DNA from: Thermoanaerobacterium sp. RBIITD
Lineage (GTDB): Bacteria > Bacillota > Thermoanaerobacteria > Thermoanaerobacterales > Thermoanaerobacteraceae
Length of the DNA stretch: 64,000 bases
Direction: 5' to 3'
Assembly: GCF_900205865.1 (NCBI RefSeq)
Contig: NZ_LT906662.1
Location: forward strand, 186,001 to 250,000
In this document: positions 1 through 7,584 of the stretch, one piece after another
Layout: the number at the start of each line of letters is the position of its first letter
Numbering within the stretch: position 1 is the stretch's first letter
Notes under the pieces: model-generated
The model's input: only the letters and a program-made list of their open reading frames with translations
Database searches by the model: none
Told to the model about the DNA's origin: nothing
Translations under genes and position numbers: made by a program

Positions 1-20
1 AGGGCCAAACGTACTACGGG

Positions 21-475
21 CTACCCCTTAAAGGGGTTCTCATATTCTTTTACACTCAATTTGTCCAACATGATATCTTGCTTTTCTTGCTCTTGGATGT
101 ATTTTTTTATCGTTGCCTCATTAAGTCCTACAGTGCTTACATAATATCCTTCCGCCCAAAAATGCCTATTCCCAAATTTATACTTTAAATTTGCATGTCT
201 GCCAAATATCATCAATGCACTTTTCCCTTTTAAGTATTCCATAAAACTAGACACACTAATTTTTGATGGTATTCTTACCAGCATGTGTACATGATCCGGC
301 ATTAGATGTCTTTCTATAATTTCCACTCATTTATATTGACATAGTTCTTTTAATATATCCCTAATACTTTCTTTGTATTGATTATATATTATTTTTCGTC
401 TATACTAAAAGTGAACACAATGTGGTACTTGCACATCTAATTTGTGCGTACCATTTCATCTCATTTATTAGCCAT
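21..475 (-). pseudogene. tnpA: IS200-type transposase TnpA, inactivated
   Basis: The intact 3' part (21-326) encodes 101 residues with the HUH motif (PDHVHMLV), the GYYVSTVG region carrying the catalytic tyrosine, and the usual C-terminus. Reading upstream, the expected N-terminal half is present as DNA, starting at an ATG at 473-475 behind a GGAAAGGTGATT ribosome site. It is broken by a TGA after MANK, by a TAG shortly after, by a one-base deletion in the stretch that should read FTPKYRRKIIY, and by a TGA in place of the glycine before VEIIE. No functional start precedes the 101-residue remnant. The protein would normally cleave and rejoin single-stranded element ends. The first three lesions are also in copy 2. 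Confidence 0.8.
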
Positions 476-476
476 T

Positions 477-539
477 AAATCACCTTTCCTTTTGTTATAT
501 AGTAGCTTGAACAACTCTATTATGAAGGAAAGGTGATTT
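477..539 (-). promoter_or_regulatory. RBS-sequestering hairpin of IS200 tnpA
   Basis: Perfect 15-bp inverted repeat: 477-491 pairs with 525-539. On the minus strand the 3' arm contains the GGAAAGGTGATT ribosome site just upstream of the tnpA start, so folding would hide it. IS200 elements are known to limit transposase translation this way. Copy 2 keeps the hairpin at 7273-7335. Confidence 0.7.
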
Positions 540-628
540 TTTGTATAACTTCTGTCTCGCACCCACATAGCGGGTGGTTTTTGTTTCAATCGCTATGCGA
601 ACTCAACAGGCTAAAGCCCATAATTAAA

Positions 629-660
629 AGCTGGTAAGGTAATATCCTACCTTACCAGCT
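629..660 (-). terminator. Terminator of the ECF/SAM hydrolase operon
   Basis: Perfect 13-bp inverted repeat AGCTGGTAAGGTA / TACCTTACCAGCT with a 6-base loop. On the minus strand it is followed by TTTTAATT, about 90 bases after the SAM hydrolase stop codon. The IS200 copy begins directly after the T-tract. Confidence 0.75.
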
Positions 661-751
661 AATGCCCTTGCGGTTACACACTGTTTACTTTATTGTACAA
701 TAATACTACCATTAGGTCAATAACTTAATTTTTCTATAAACTATTGTTTTT

Positions 752-1594
752 TTAAACAGACTTTATAAATTTAACAGTCCAATGTAATCCAAATCCTATA
801 TTATAAGCTTTGGCAAAATTGCCTTGATTTATAGCAATCGCCATCCTTAACAAAGAATTTACATATATAATTTGTTCACTTATATAAACGTCCATGAAAG
901 ATTTCCCAAAAGGGATCCTGTTATTATAAACAATTGTTGAACCATTTTTTATTATTACTTCAACTCTTTCACCATATTTAAATCCTAATGATAAAAATTC
1001 ATCTTTAGTTATATTAGTCCAAACATTTCCAAATCGGACATCTAATATATCTATATTACCTTTTATACTATTTTGAGTTTTAACTGTTTCTCTTGTTTCT
1101 AATTCAACTATACTTTCTAAAGGTACTTCTGGACCAACATCAATAAAATCTATCTGCCCCGAAGCCAATTTTGCACCTATATATGCATATATATCTCTTC
1201 CATGAAAGGTATGCGATTCTTCAGAATTAGGACGTCTATAAATGCTAATATCTATTTCCCTTACCTTTGTAATACCCGCAAACTTTTTTAAATGTGTTAG
1301 AGTCCCATTATCTGGAGTAACAATATAGTGTCCATCTTTAGTAAAAGCAACAATAGACTTCCTCGATGTCCCAACCCCTGGATCAACTATCGAAACAAAA
1401 ACTGTTCCTTCAGGCCAAAATGGAACTGTTTGAAATAATCTATATGAAGCTTCCCATATATTATATGGTGTTATATCATGAGTAATATGAGATATTTTAA
1501 GGTCTTTATGAACACCTAATGCTACTCCTAACATTGCAGCAACAGCACCATCAGCCATACCAAAATCACTTTGAAAAACTAAGAGCTTGTACAT
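752..1594 (-). CDS. SAM hydrolase (DUF62 / SAM hydroxide adenosyltransferase family)
   Basis: A 280-residue protein of the DUF62 family, which cleaves S-adenosylmethionine to adenosine and methionine using water. Family signatures are clear: an N-terminal QSDFG, DPGVGTSR at about 71-78, TPDNGTLT at 93-100, and FHGRD at about 130-134. Asp71, Arg78 and His131 match the conserved Asp-Arg-His side chains of this family. Length is typical. The start is ATG with an AGGGGTGG ribosome site. It is the last gene of the ECF transporter operon, 33 bases after ecfT, and ends before a strong terminator. The operon position suggests a role linked to the imported substrate, perhaps adenosine or methionine related, but this is inference. 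Confidence 0.85.
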   Translation of the reverse strand: MYKLLVFQSDFGMADGAVAAMLGVALGVHKDLKISHITHDITPYNIWEASYRLFQTVPFWPEGTVFVSIVDPGVGTSRKSIVAFTKDGHYIVTPDNGTLTHLKKFAGITKVREIDISIYRRPNSEESHTFHGRDIYAYIGAKLASGQIDFIDVGPEVPLESIVELETRETVKTQNSIKGNIDILDVRFGNVWTNITKDEFLSLGFKYGERVEVIIKNGSTIVYNNRIPFGKSFMDVYISEQIIYVNSLLRMAIAINQGNFAKAYNIGFGLHWTVKFIKSV

Positions 1595-1627
1595 TACTAT
1601 TTACCACCCCTAAAATAAAAAGTATTC

Positions 1628-2461
1628 TTAAATAAAAGGATTATAAAATCTACTATGATTTACAAATATAGAAATTAAAACTGCAATAACAAAAATAAGA
1701 AGTGAAACAAATATAGCAAAATAATCATCTATCCCCATTTTTTTCGTTGTATACCAAATACGAGTTTTATATTTACCAAAACCCCTTAAGTCCATTGCAT
1801 TGCTTATATGTTCTATCCTATCTAATGTTGAAAAAATTAAAGGAATTATAATAAATAACGCATTTTTAAATCGATCCTTAAATTTAGCTTTATAAGATAG
1901 GTCTATACCTCTTGCTTGTTGAGCTAAACTAATATCCATGTAGTCCCTCTGGACATCAGGAAAATATCTTAATGTAAGTGCTACTGCAAAAGATAATTTA
2001 TAATTTACACCGACTTTGTTCAATGAAGAAGCAAGTTCACTTGGATTAGTTGTTAATATAAATATTATACCTAATGGAATTACTGAGATATATTTAAAAA
2101 ATTTCGTTGTTTGATATAACAATTGCTCCAAAGTTAAATTATACCTACCATAAATTTGCAATATTACATGCCTTGTTCCATAGATTTTTACCCCTTCTTC
2201 GGGAGAAAACAAAAATGTTATTATTTCATTAAATATTAGAAAAATAAGAACATAAATTATCATTATTTTAATTTGTTCAAATTTTATTTTCGCAATTTTT
2301 AAAAGAGCAACAGAAAAAATAAGAATTGCTAAAACCACTCTTATGTCATATGAAAACATTACTGCTGATGTTAAGAATAAGAAACTTACCAATTTAGTAA
2401 GGCCGGAAAGTCTGTGTATAAAAGTATCCTCTATGTTATATAAAAATAGTTTACTTTGCAT
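1628..2461 (-). CDS. ecfT: ECF transporter transmembrane component EcfT
   Basis: A 277-residue integral membrane protein with clusters of hydrophobic helices near residues 20-60, 65-90, 130-150 and 240-265. The cytoplasmic part carries the two short helices that grip the ATPases: QQARGID at about 181-187 and AMDLRGFG at about 222-229, the two Ala-Arg-Gly-type motifs of EcfT. It is the scaffold that links the substrate-binding S component to the ATPase pair. Its ATG overlaps the end of the ATPase gene by 11 bases, so translation is probably coupled. The SAM hydrolase gene follows. Confidence 0.88.
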   Translation of the reverse strand: MQSKLFLYNIEDTFIHRLSGLTKLVSFLFLTSAVMFSYDIRVVLAILIFSVALLKIAKIKFEQIKIMIIYVLIFLIFNEIITFLFSPEEGVKIYGTRHVILQIYGRYNLTLEQLLYQTTKFFKYISVIPLGIIFILTTNPSELASSLNKVGVNYKLSFAVALTLRYFPDVQRDYMDISLAQQARGIDLSYKAKFKDRFKNALFIIIPLIFSTLDRIEHISNAMDLRGFGKYKTRIWYTTKKMGIDDYFAIFVSLLIFVIAVLISIFVNHSRFYNPFI

Positions 2462-3179
2462 TTACACTTCTCACCGACCTTTCATAATTAATAAAATTTT
2501 GTACAAATTTAGTTTCATCTTCAATTCCAATCATCTGTGACAAAGTATATAAGGACGTTTCCTTTAAATTTGCTTTCCTTATGACCTCTTTATCGGTTAA
2601 AATCACTGATGGTTTATCATCTGCAATTATTTCACCATCTGATAAAACTATAGTCCTATCAGTGTATTCTAACATCAAATGCATATCATGAGTTATTAGA
2701 ATAATTGTTGTACCTAATAAATTAATTTCCAGCAAAAAATCCATAATTTCTGAGTAGTGTTTATAATCTTGTCCAGCTGTAGGTTCATCTAATATTATAA
2801 TTTGGGGATTTAATACAAGGATAGAAGCAATAGTAACTCTTTTTTTCTGTCCATAACTTAGAGCGGAAACAGGCCAATTAAGAAAAGGTGATAAACCACA
2901 AATACTAGCAATCCTCTTTACTCTTTCTTCAATTTCGTTATTGCTTATTCCTCTTAATTTAAGACCGAGAGCTATTTCATCAAATACGATATTTTTTGTT
3001 ATCATTTGATTAGGATTTTGCATTACAAATCCAATAATCTCGGCTCTTTCTTTTATCGTTTTGTTAGCAATATTTTCGCCATTATAATAAATACTACCAC
3101 TATCTTCTTTTATAAAACCACATAAAACTTTTGCAAAAGTCGACTTGCCTGCTCCATTTTTCCCAACAATAGAAATCAT
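2451..3179 (-). CDS. ecfA: ECF transporter ATPase, second ABC half (split from the first by a frameshift)
   Basis: 242 residues starting directly at the Walker A loop (GKNGAGKST), so the usual first 30 or so residues of an ABC domain are missing from this frame. Signature LSYGQKKR and Walker B IIILDEPTAGQD are intact. The missing part is found in the upstream ORF, which ends ...VKNLSFSYEKKKH. If one A is added to the A10 run (3219-3228 on the plus strand), the frame continues through an ALKNINLEIYKGE stretch into this ORF. The two ORFs therefore look like one tandem-ABC ECF ATPase of about 570 residues. The ATG used here has GGAG three bases upstream, a poor site for independent initiation. 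Confidence 0.8.
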   Translation of the reverse strand: MISIVGKNGAGKSTFAKVLCGFIKEDSGSIYYNGENIANKTIKERAEIIGFVMQNPNQMITKNIVFDEIALGLKLRGISNNEIEERVKRIASICGLSPFLNWPVSALSYGQKKRVTIASILVLNPQIIILDEPTAGQDYKHYSEIMDFLLEINLLGTTIILITHDMHLMLEYTDRTIVLSDGEIIADDKPSVILTDKEVIRKANLKETSLYTLSQMIGIEDETKFVQNFINYERSVRSVNAK

Positions 3180-3211
3180 TTCTCCTTTATAAATTTCAAG
3201 ATTAATATTTT

Positions 3212-4183
3212 TTAATGCTTTTTTTTTTCATAAGAAAAACTGAGATTTTTAACTTTCAGCAAAGGATATACTTCTTTGCCTAAATCTTTATTTCCACTTT
3301 TATCTATATTTAAATAATACCAATCATAAACTTTTTTCTTTTCTGAAGAATTTAATTTTAAACTCCAAATATAACCAGGTAACATATCTTCTGAAACTTT
3401 TACACTTGAATATTTCAAAGCAGAAATATACAAAGGTTCTCTTATTCCTACATTACTAAGTATGGAACTTCCCATAAGTTGATGAGGATCAAGTTCAGCT
3501 ATAATTCTTCCTTCATGTATAACGATAATTCTATCAATTGGCCTGTGTAATACATCCTCAATCCTATGTTCTATTATAATAATAGTTTTATTCGTGTTTT
3601 GATGAATTTCATCTATAATTTCAATAGCTTTTTTGCCTGTTGCTGGATCTAAATTTGCCAATGGTTCATCAAATAGTAGAATATCAACATCATCCACTAA
3701 AACCCCAGCTAATGTAGTTCTTTGCTTTTGTCCTCCAGAAAGTTCAAAAGGGGAAAACTTCAAGAAATTTTCCATTCCTACCATTCTTGCAACTTCTTCT
3801 ACTCTTTTTCTCATTATATCTTGTGGAACATTTTGATTTTCTAAAGCAAATGCGATATCTTCCCCCACCGTTAAACCTATAAATTGCGAATCTGTATCCT
3901 GTAATACTGTACCAACATATTTTGATAGTTTAAATATATCCATGTCCCGTGTATCAAATCCTTTAACTTTTAAACTTCCTTCTATATCACCTTTATAAGC
4001 AAATGGAATTAAACCATTTAAGCAATGAGCTAAAGTACTTTTCCCGCTACCACTTGGGCCTAATATAAGAACCTTCTCACCAGGATATATTTTTAAATTT
4101 ATATTAAATAAAGTAGGTTCAGATTGAGTATAATATTTAAATGTAAAATTATTAAATTCGATTATTGGCTCACTTATATACAT
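3212..4183 (-). CDS. ecfA: ECF transporter ATPase, first ABC half
   Basis: 323 residues. A complete ABC ATPase domain: Walker A GPSGSGKST near residue 42-50, Q-loop, signature LSGGQKQR, Walker B ILLFDEPLANLDP and switch His in IIEHRIEDVL. After about residue 230 comes a linker, then the beginning of a second ABC domain (LLKVKNLSFSYEKKK) that stops at an A10 homopolymer. The rest of that domain is the next ORF. Together they resemble two-domain ECF ATPases that serve the EcfT/S-component pair encoded on either side. Start ATG has GGAGGAG. Whether the shift is a mutation, a sequencing slip or real slippage cannot be told from sequence alone. Confidence 0.85.
   Translation of the reverse strand: MYISEPIIEFNNFTFKYYTQSEPTLFNINLKIYPGEKVLILGPSGSGKSTLAHCLNGLIPFAYKGDIEGSLKVKGFDTRDMDIFKLSKYVGTVLQDTDSQFIGLTVGEDIAFALENQNVPQDIMRKRVEEVARMVGMENFLKFSPFELSGGQKQRTTLAGVLVDDVDILLFDEPLANLDPATGKKAIEIIDEIHQNTNKTIIIIEHRIEDVLHRPIDRIIVIHEGRIIAELDPHQLMGSSILSNVGIREPLYISALKYSSVKVSEDMLPGYIWSLKLNSSEKKKVYDWYYLNIDKSGNKDLGKEVYPLLKVKNLSFSYEKKKH
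3219..3228 (-). other. A10 homopolymer at the ATPase frameshift
   Basis: Ten consecutive A on the coding strand. Ten A closes the reading frame at CAT TAA. Eight or eleven A would join the two ABC halves. Runs of this length are prone to polymerase slippage. Confidence 0.75.
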
Positions 4184-4221
4184 AGAACTCCTCCAAATTT
4201 TGTTATGAAAATATAAACAAA

Positions 4222-4779
4222 TTAACTTCTCCCTATACTACCTTTTTTTGGCCTTGTGGCTGCATATGCAATTAATAATAATGTACCTATAACACCTGCA
4301 CTTATTGAATTCATAATTGCAGCAAAAATTCCCTGAACTACAACACGATTAACTGGTTCAGCATAAACTATAATATCAAGAGCTGGAGCAATTATTAACC
4401 ATGATATTACATTCCCGATAACTTGAATTACATTAAACTTTATAATATCTTTTGTCTTAAACTCTCCCTCTTCTACGTTAGTATTCTTATATCCAAAACC
4501 ATAAATAAATCCAACAACACCACTTGCTATTACCCAACTCCACCAAGGAGAACCATACTGCAATGCATCACTTAAGGCATGTCCAATAAAAGCAATGAGT
4601 CCTCCCGCAATAGGTCCAAATAAAACTGCAAAAAATGCATCAAAACCATACGCTGTTTGAAAACTTGTCTGTGGTATAGGAGATGGGATTTTAACATACA
4701 TAAATAGTAACATAAAAATTGCTGCCCCTAAACCTGTAGCTACTATTGTCCTAGTAGTAACTTTAAAATACTTTTCCAT
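4222..4779 (-). CDS. ECF transporter S component (UPF0397 / ECF-ribofla_trS family)
   Basis: 185 residues from the chosen start. A membrane protein with about five to six hydrophobic helices. The text IPSPIPQTSFQTAYG, followed by LFGPIAGGLIAFIGHALSD and GSPWWSWVIASG, is the hallmark of the UPF0397 family of S components, which databases name after riboflavin transport although several substrates are suspected. A longer ORF starts 14 codons upstream, but AGGAGG lies six bases before the methionine of MEKYFKV and overlaps the earlier ATG, so the shorter start is preferred. It is the first gene of the operon S-ATPase-EcfT-SAM hydrolase, behind a consensus promoter. The true substrate is unknown. 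Confidence 0.82.
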   Translation of the reverse strand: MEKYFKVTTRTIVATGLGAAIFMLLFMYVKIPSPIPQTSFQTAYGFDAFFAVLFGPIAGGLIAFIGHALSDALQYGSPWWSWVIASGVVGFIYGFGYKNTNVEEGEFKTKDIIKFNVIQVIGNVISWLIIAPALDIIVYAEPVNRVVVQGIFAAIMNSISAGVIGTLLLIAYAATRPKKGSIGRS

Positions 4780-4829
4780 TTTCATCCTCCTTAATATAAT
4801 ATTTAAAAAATTGAAATTCATTTAAAGAT

Positions 4830-4858
4830 ATTATATATATAACAACATTACATGTCAA
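4830..4858 (-). promoter_or_regulatory. Consensus sigma-A promoter of the ECF operon
   Basis: On the minus strand TTGACA (4853-4858), 17 bases, TATAAT (4830-4835): a perfect -35/-10 pair. Transcription would start near 4823, about 44 bases before the S-component start, leaving too short a leader for a riboswitch. An imperfect inverted repeat (GTGTC...TTAATT gtaa AATTAA...GACAC, 4880-4915) lies just upstream. Confidence 0.7.
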
Positions 4859-5070
4859 TAAAGATAAATTTGAGGTTCCGTGTCAAGAGGTTAATTGTAA
4901 AATTAAATGCGACACCAAAAAATCATAACCACCCGTCTAACGGGTGGTTTGGTCTGAGGCTATAAGCCTCTGTTACTAGCCAGCGTCTAAAGGCGCTGGC
5001 TTTCACTTTGTTCAAGCCACTATGCATTTGTCACTTTTGCTCGCCCCTAAAGGGCCAAACGTACTACGGG

Positions 5071-5422
5071 CTACCCCTTAAAGAGGTTCTCATATTCTTT
5101 TACACTCAATTTGTCCAACATGATATCTTGCTTTTCTTGCTCTTGGATGTATTTTTTTATCGTTACCTCATTAAGTCCTACTGTGCTTACATAATATCCT
5201 TCTGCCCAAAAATGCCTATTCCCAAATTTATACTTTAGATTTGCATGTTTGTCAAATATCATCAATGCACTTTTCCCTTTTAAATATCCCATAAAGCTCG
5301 ACACACTAATTTTTGGTGGTATGCTTACCAGCATGTGTACATGATCCGACATTAGATGCCCTTCTATGATTTCCACTCCTTTATATTGGCATAATTGTTT
5401 TAATATATCCCTAATACTTTCT
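5071..5422 (-). pseudogene. tnpA: IS200-type TnpA, 3' part (disrupted by ISLre2)
   Basis: The 101-residue 3' part (5071-5376) differs from copy 1 at only a few residues and keeps the HUH motif (SDHVHMLV) and the GYYVSTVG region. Unlike copy 1, the codon before VEIIE is GGA, so the frame stays open further upstream (SIRDILKQLCQYKGVEIIE) until it is cut by the ISLre2 insertion at 5423. The 5' part continues at 7160. It cannot make a full transposase. Confidence 0.8.
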
Positions 5423-7159
5423 TAGTGTATAATTTTAGTAGGCGGTAAAAAATAGAAAAAGGAAGGCATCCAAAAGATACCTTCCATTCACATGAATCAT
5501 CCGCTATAATGTTTAAATAGAAAAAACAAAAAAGCGTTATAGAGGTGATTACATGCTAGAAATAAGTTTAAACGAAAATGAAATAAATTTCAAGGATTTA
5601 GAAGTAGAAATTTACAAATTAGTCTGCGAAGAAGCTTGTAAAATAATGGCTCAAATCCTTATGAAAATAGATGATATGCTACTAGAAAAAAGGGACAAAA
5701 AAGAATATAGGTGTAAAGGTAAAAAGCATACAAACGTAAAGACAATTATGGGCACTGTTGAATTTGATAAAAGAATTTATGGACATATAAATAGTGAAGG
5801 TAAAAAGGAATATGTTTATCTTTTAGATGAGTATTTAAAAATGGATACAATAGGGCATATATCAACAAATCTTATTGAAAAAGTTGTAGAAAATGTAACA
5901 GAAATATCATATAGAGAAGCAGCGAAAAATATAGAATCATTAACAAATCAAAGCATAAGCCATACAACTGCATGGAATATAATACAAAAGATTGGAGAGA
6001 AAATAGCGGAATTAGAAAAACAAGATATAAAACTATTCAAAGAAAACAAATTAAGAGGAGAAAAAGAAACAAAAATGTTATTTCAAGAAATGGATGGATT
6101 ATGGTTATCTATGCAAGGCAAAGATAGACCAAAAGGCAAAAAAAGCAGAGGGAAGAAAGAAATAAAATTAGCAGTAGCATACGACGGATGGGTAAAAAGA
6201 AGCCCAGGAAGTAATGAATATATAACACATAATAAAATAGCATGTGCAGGATTTGCAAGCAGCAAAGAATTTAAAGAATTAGTAGATGCAACGATAGCAA
6301 AAGAATACAACATAGACGAAATAGAAATAAAGATAATAAATGGGGATGGAGCAAGTTGGATTAAAGAAAGCTTGGGAGAAGAAGGAGTATATTTTCAATT
6401 AGATCCATTTCATAAAAGCCAAGCAGTAATAAGGAATGTAGAGAACAAAAAAGATGCCCGCAAATTAATGAAAATGCTAGATGAAGGAAAAGCAGAAGAA
6501 AGCCTAGAATACATAGCAAAATTAATGATAGAGCAAAAAGATGATGAAAAGCAAATGAAGAAATTAGAAAAACTATATAACTATTTAGTAGCCAATAAAG
6601 AAGGGATAAAACCATACCAAAAGAGAGAAGAAATAAAAATACCAGAAGCCCCAGAAGGAATAGAATACAAACATTTAGGAACAATGGAAAACAATATATT
6701 TGACACATTAGCAAGCAGAATGAATGCAGGAAAAATGAGTTGGACAGAAAAAGGTGCAAACAATTTAGCAAAGATATTAGCCTTAAAGACAAGTGGAAAA
6801 CTTTATAGTGTAGTAGAAACATACTTCAATGTTATAATATCAAAAGAAAAATTAACAGAGATAAAAGAAGAAATAAAACTATCAGCAGCGGATGTAAACA
6901 AAAAGCAGAAAAAAGCAAAAACATATCGCATACAAAGAGGCGGTATGCCGTTTGAAGGTTGTGCAATGACAAACAGTCGAAAAGCAATAAGAGAAATACT
7001 CAGATACAAATGTTTAAGTGAATTAAAAGTCATATAAAAGGCGCAATATGAAGATAAGAATGGAGTAATAACAATTGCACGAAAATTCACAATACATTAA
7101 ACATTATGCGGATAAAATTTGAAGAAAAAAATTTGCCAACAACTACTTGACACAAACTT
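5423..7159 (+). mobile_element. ISLre2-family insertion sequence, complete
   Basis: About 1.74 kb with one long transposase gene. It is flanked by a direct repeat of the interrupted IS200: ATACTTTCT(T) at 5414-5423 and again at 7160-7169, matching the 9-bp duplications usual for ISLre2. Ends are imperfect inverted repeats: TAGTGTATAA..TAGTAGGCGG at the left; the right end, read inward, gives AAGTTTGTGTCAAGTAGTTG. Removing the insert and one repeat restores the IS200 sequence seen in copy 1. Confidence 0.8.
5553..7037 (+). CDS. ISLre2-family transposase (UPF0236)
   Basis: 494 residues, a typical length for this family. The N-terminal half has the KKYRCKGKKHTNVKTIMGTVEF-like stretch (here EYRCKGKKHTNVKTIMGTV) that precedes the catalytic domain. 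It continues with SYREAAKNIESLTNQSISHTT, an acidic LFQEMDGLWLSMQG motif, and a C-terminal RIQRGGMPFEGCAMTNSRKA stretch. The gene is complete, starts at an ATG with GAGGTG 6 bases before it, and shows no stop or frameshift, so this copy may be active. Long antisense ORFs inside it are products of the skewed codon use and are not annotated. Confidence 0.9.
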   Translation: MLEISLNENEINFKDLEVEIYKLVCEEACKIMAQILMKIDDMLLEKRDKKEYRCKGKKHTNVKTIMGTVEFDKRIYGHINSEGKKEYVYLLDEYLKMDTIGHISTNLIEKVVENVTEISYREAAKNIESLTNQSISHTTAWNIIQKIGEKIAELEKQDIKLFKENKLRGEKETKMLFQEMDGLWLSMQGKDRPKGKKSRGKKEIKLAVAYDGWVKRSPGSNEYITHNKIACAGFASSKEFKELVDATIAKEYNIDEIEIKIINGDGASWIKESLGEEGVYFQLDPFHKSQAVIRNVENKKDARKLMKMLDEGKAEESLEYIAKLMIEQKDDEKQMKKLEKLYNYLVANKEGIKPYQKREEIKIPEAPEGIEYKHLGTMENNIFDTLASRMNAGKMSWTEKGANNLAKILALKTSGKLYSVVETYFNVIISKEKLTEIKEEIKLSAADVNKKQKKAKTYRIQRGGMPFEGCAMTNSRKAIREILRYKCLSELKVI

Positions 7160-7271
7160 ATACTTTCTTTGTATTGATTATAAATTATTTTTCGTCTATA
7201 CTAAAAGTGAACACAATGTAGTACTTGCACATCTAATTTGTGCGTACCATTTCATCTCATTTATTAGCCAT
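7160..7271 (-). pseudogene. tnpA: IS200-type TnpA, 5' part (disrupted and mutated)
   Basis: Carries the ATG at 7269-7271 and the same early lesions as copy 1: a TGA after MANK, a TAG a few codons later, and the same one-base deletion before the YRRK stretch. It ends at the ISLre2 target duplication. The ribosome site is again locked in a hairpin (7273-7286 with 7322-7335). Confidence 0.75.
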
Positions 7272-7425
7272 TAAATCACCTTTCCTTTTGTTATATAGTA
7301 GCTTGAACAACTCTATTATGGAGGAAAGGTGATTTTTTGTATAACTTCTGTCTCGCACCGGCATAGCGGGTGGTTTTTGTTTCAATCGCTATGCGAACTC
7401 AACAGGCTAAAGCCCATAATAAAAA

Positions 7426-7445
7426 AACCGCAAATACTTGCGGTT
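7426..7445 (-). terminator. Terminator of tRNA-Pro
   Basis: On the minus strand AACCGCAA, a GTAT loop, TTGCGGTT, then a T-run that leads straight into the IS200 end. It lies about 15 bases after the tRNA CCA end. Confidence 0.8.
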
Positions 7446-7459
7446 ACTGGCTATTTAAA

Positions 7460-7535
7460 TGGTCTGAGTGACTGGATTTGAACCAGCGACCTCCAGAACC
7501 CCATTCTGGCGCGCTACCAGCTGCGCTACACCCAG
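7460..7535 (-). tRNA. tRNA-Pro (GGG anticodon)
   Basis: A 76-nt cloverleaf. Acceptor CTGGGTG pairs with CACTCAG (one G-U), D-arm GCGC..GCGC, anticodon stem CCAGA/TCTGG with loop ATGGGGT giving anticodon GGG (reads CCC/CCU proline codons), and a T-arm with GGTTCAAATCC. Discriminator A and an encoded CCA end. A strong promoter lies directly upstream and a terminator directly downstream, so it is a single-gene unit. Confidence 0.93.
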
Positions 7536-7552
7536 ACATTTTACGTTAATAT

Positions 7553-7581
7553 ATTATAAACCATCTTACTTAAAAAATCAA
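7553..7581 (-). promoter_or_regulatory. Sigma-A promoter of tRNA-Pro
   Basis: Minus strand TTGATT (7576-7581), 17 bases, TATAAT (7553-7558). It lies between the spoIVA stop codon and the tRNA. Confidence 0.75.
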
Positions 7582-7584
7582 GTA

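Larger units (their letters stand above)
1..624 (-). mobile_element. IS200/IS605-type element, copy 1 (relic; one end outside window)
   Basis: This stretch is nearly identical to the interrupted copy at about 4925-7420, which lets the boundary be set. The two copies agree up to the shared end near 'gcccataat' (about 624 here, 7420 there) and diverge after it. It contains one transposase gene of the Y1 HUH type, in minus orientation, with subterminal hairpins and no terminal inverted repeats, as expected for IS200. The transposase is broken (see the pseudogene entry). The other end of this copy lies outside the window: the matching sequence in copy 2 continues for about 125 more bases through three hairpins. 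Confidence 0.8.
4925..7420 (-). mobile_element. IS200/IS605-type element, copy 2 (interrupted by ISLre2 element)
   Basis: Same element as at 1-624, here with both ends. The downstream end carries three hairpins (4927-4949, stem AACCACCCG; 4956-4970, stem GAGGC; 4978-5001, stem AGCCAGCG). The upstream end near 7420 matches copy 1. An ISLre2 element splits it at about 5423-7159. It abuts the T-tract of the tRNA-Pro terminator on one side and lies about 65 bases upstream of the ECF promoter on the other. The outer left boundary is approximate because copy 1 is cut by the window. Confidence 0.75.

Noticed and set aside
4880-4915. Possible riboswitch or operator upstream of the ECF genes
   Set aside because: The imperfect inverted repeat lies upstream of a perfect promoter, so it is not in the leader RNA; the 44-base leader is too short for a riboswitch. 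It may be an operator or an old IS end, but nothing decides this.
6361-7090. Long antisense ORFs inside the ISLre2 transposase gene
   Set aside because: They come from the AT-rich codon use of the sense gene; translations are leucine/phenylalanine-rich with no domain, ribosome site or promoter.
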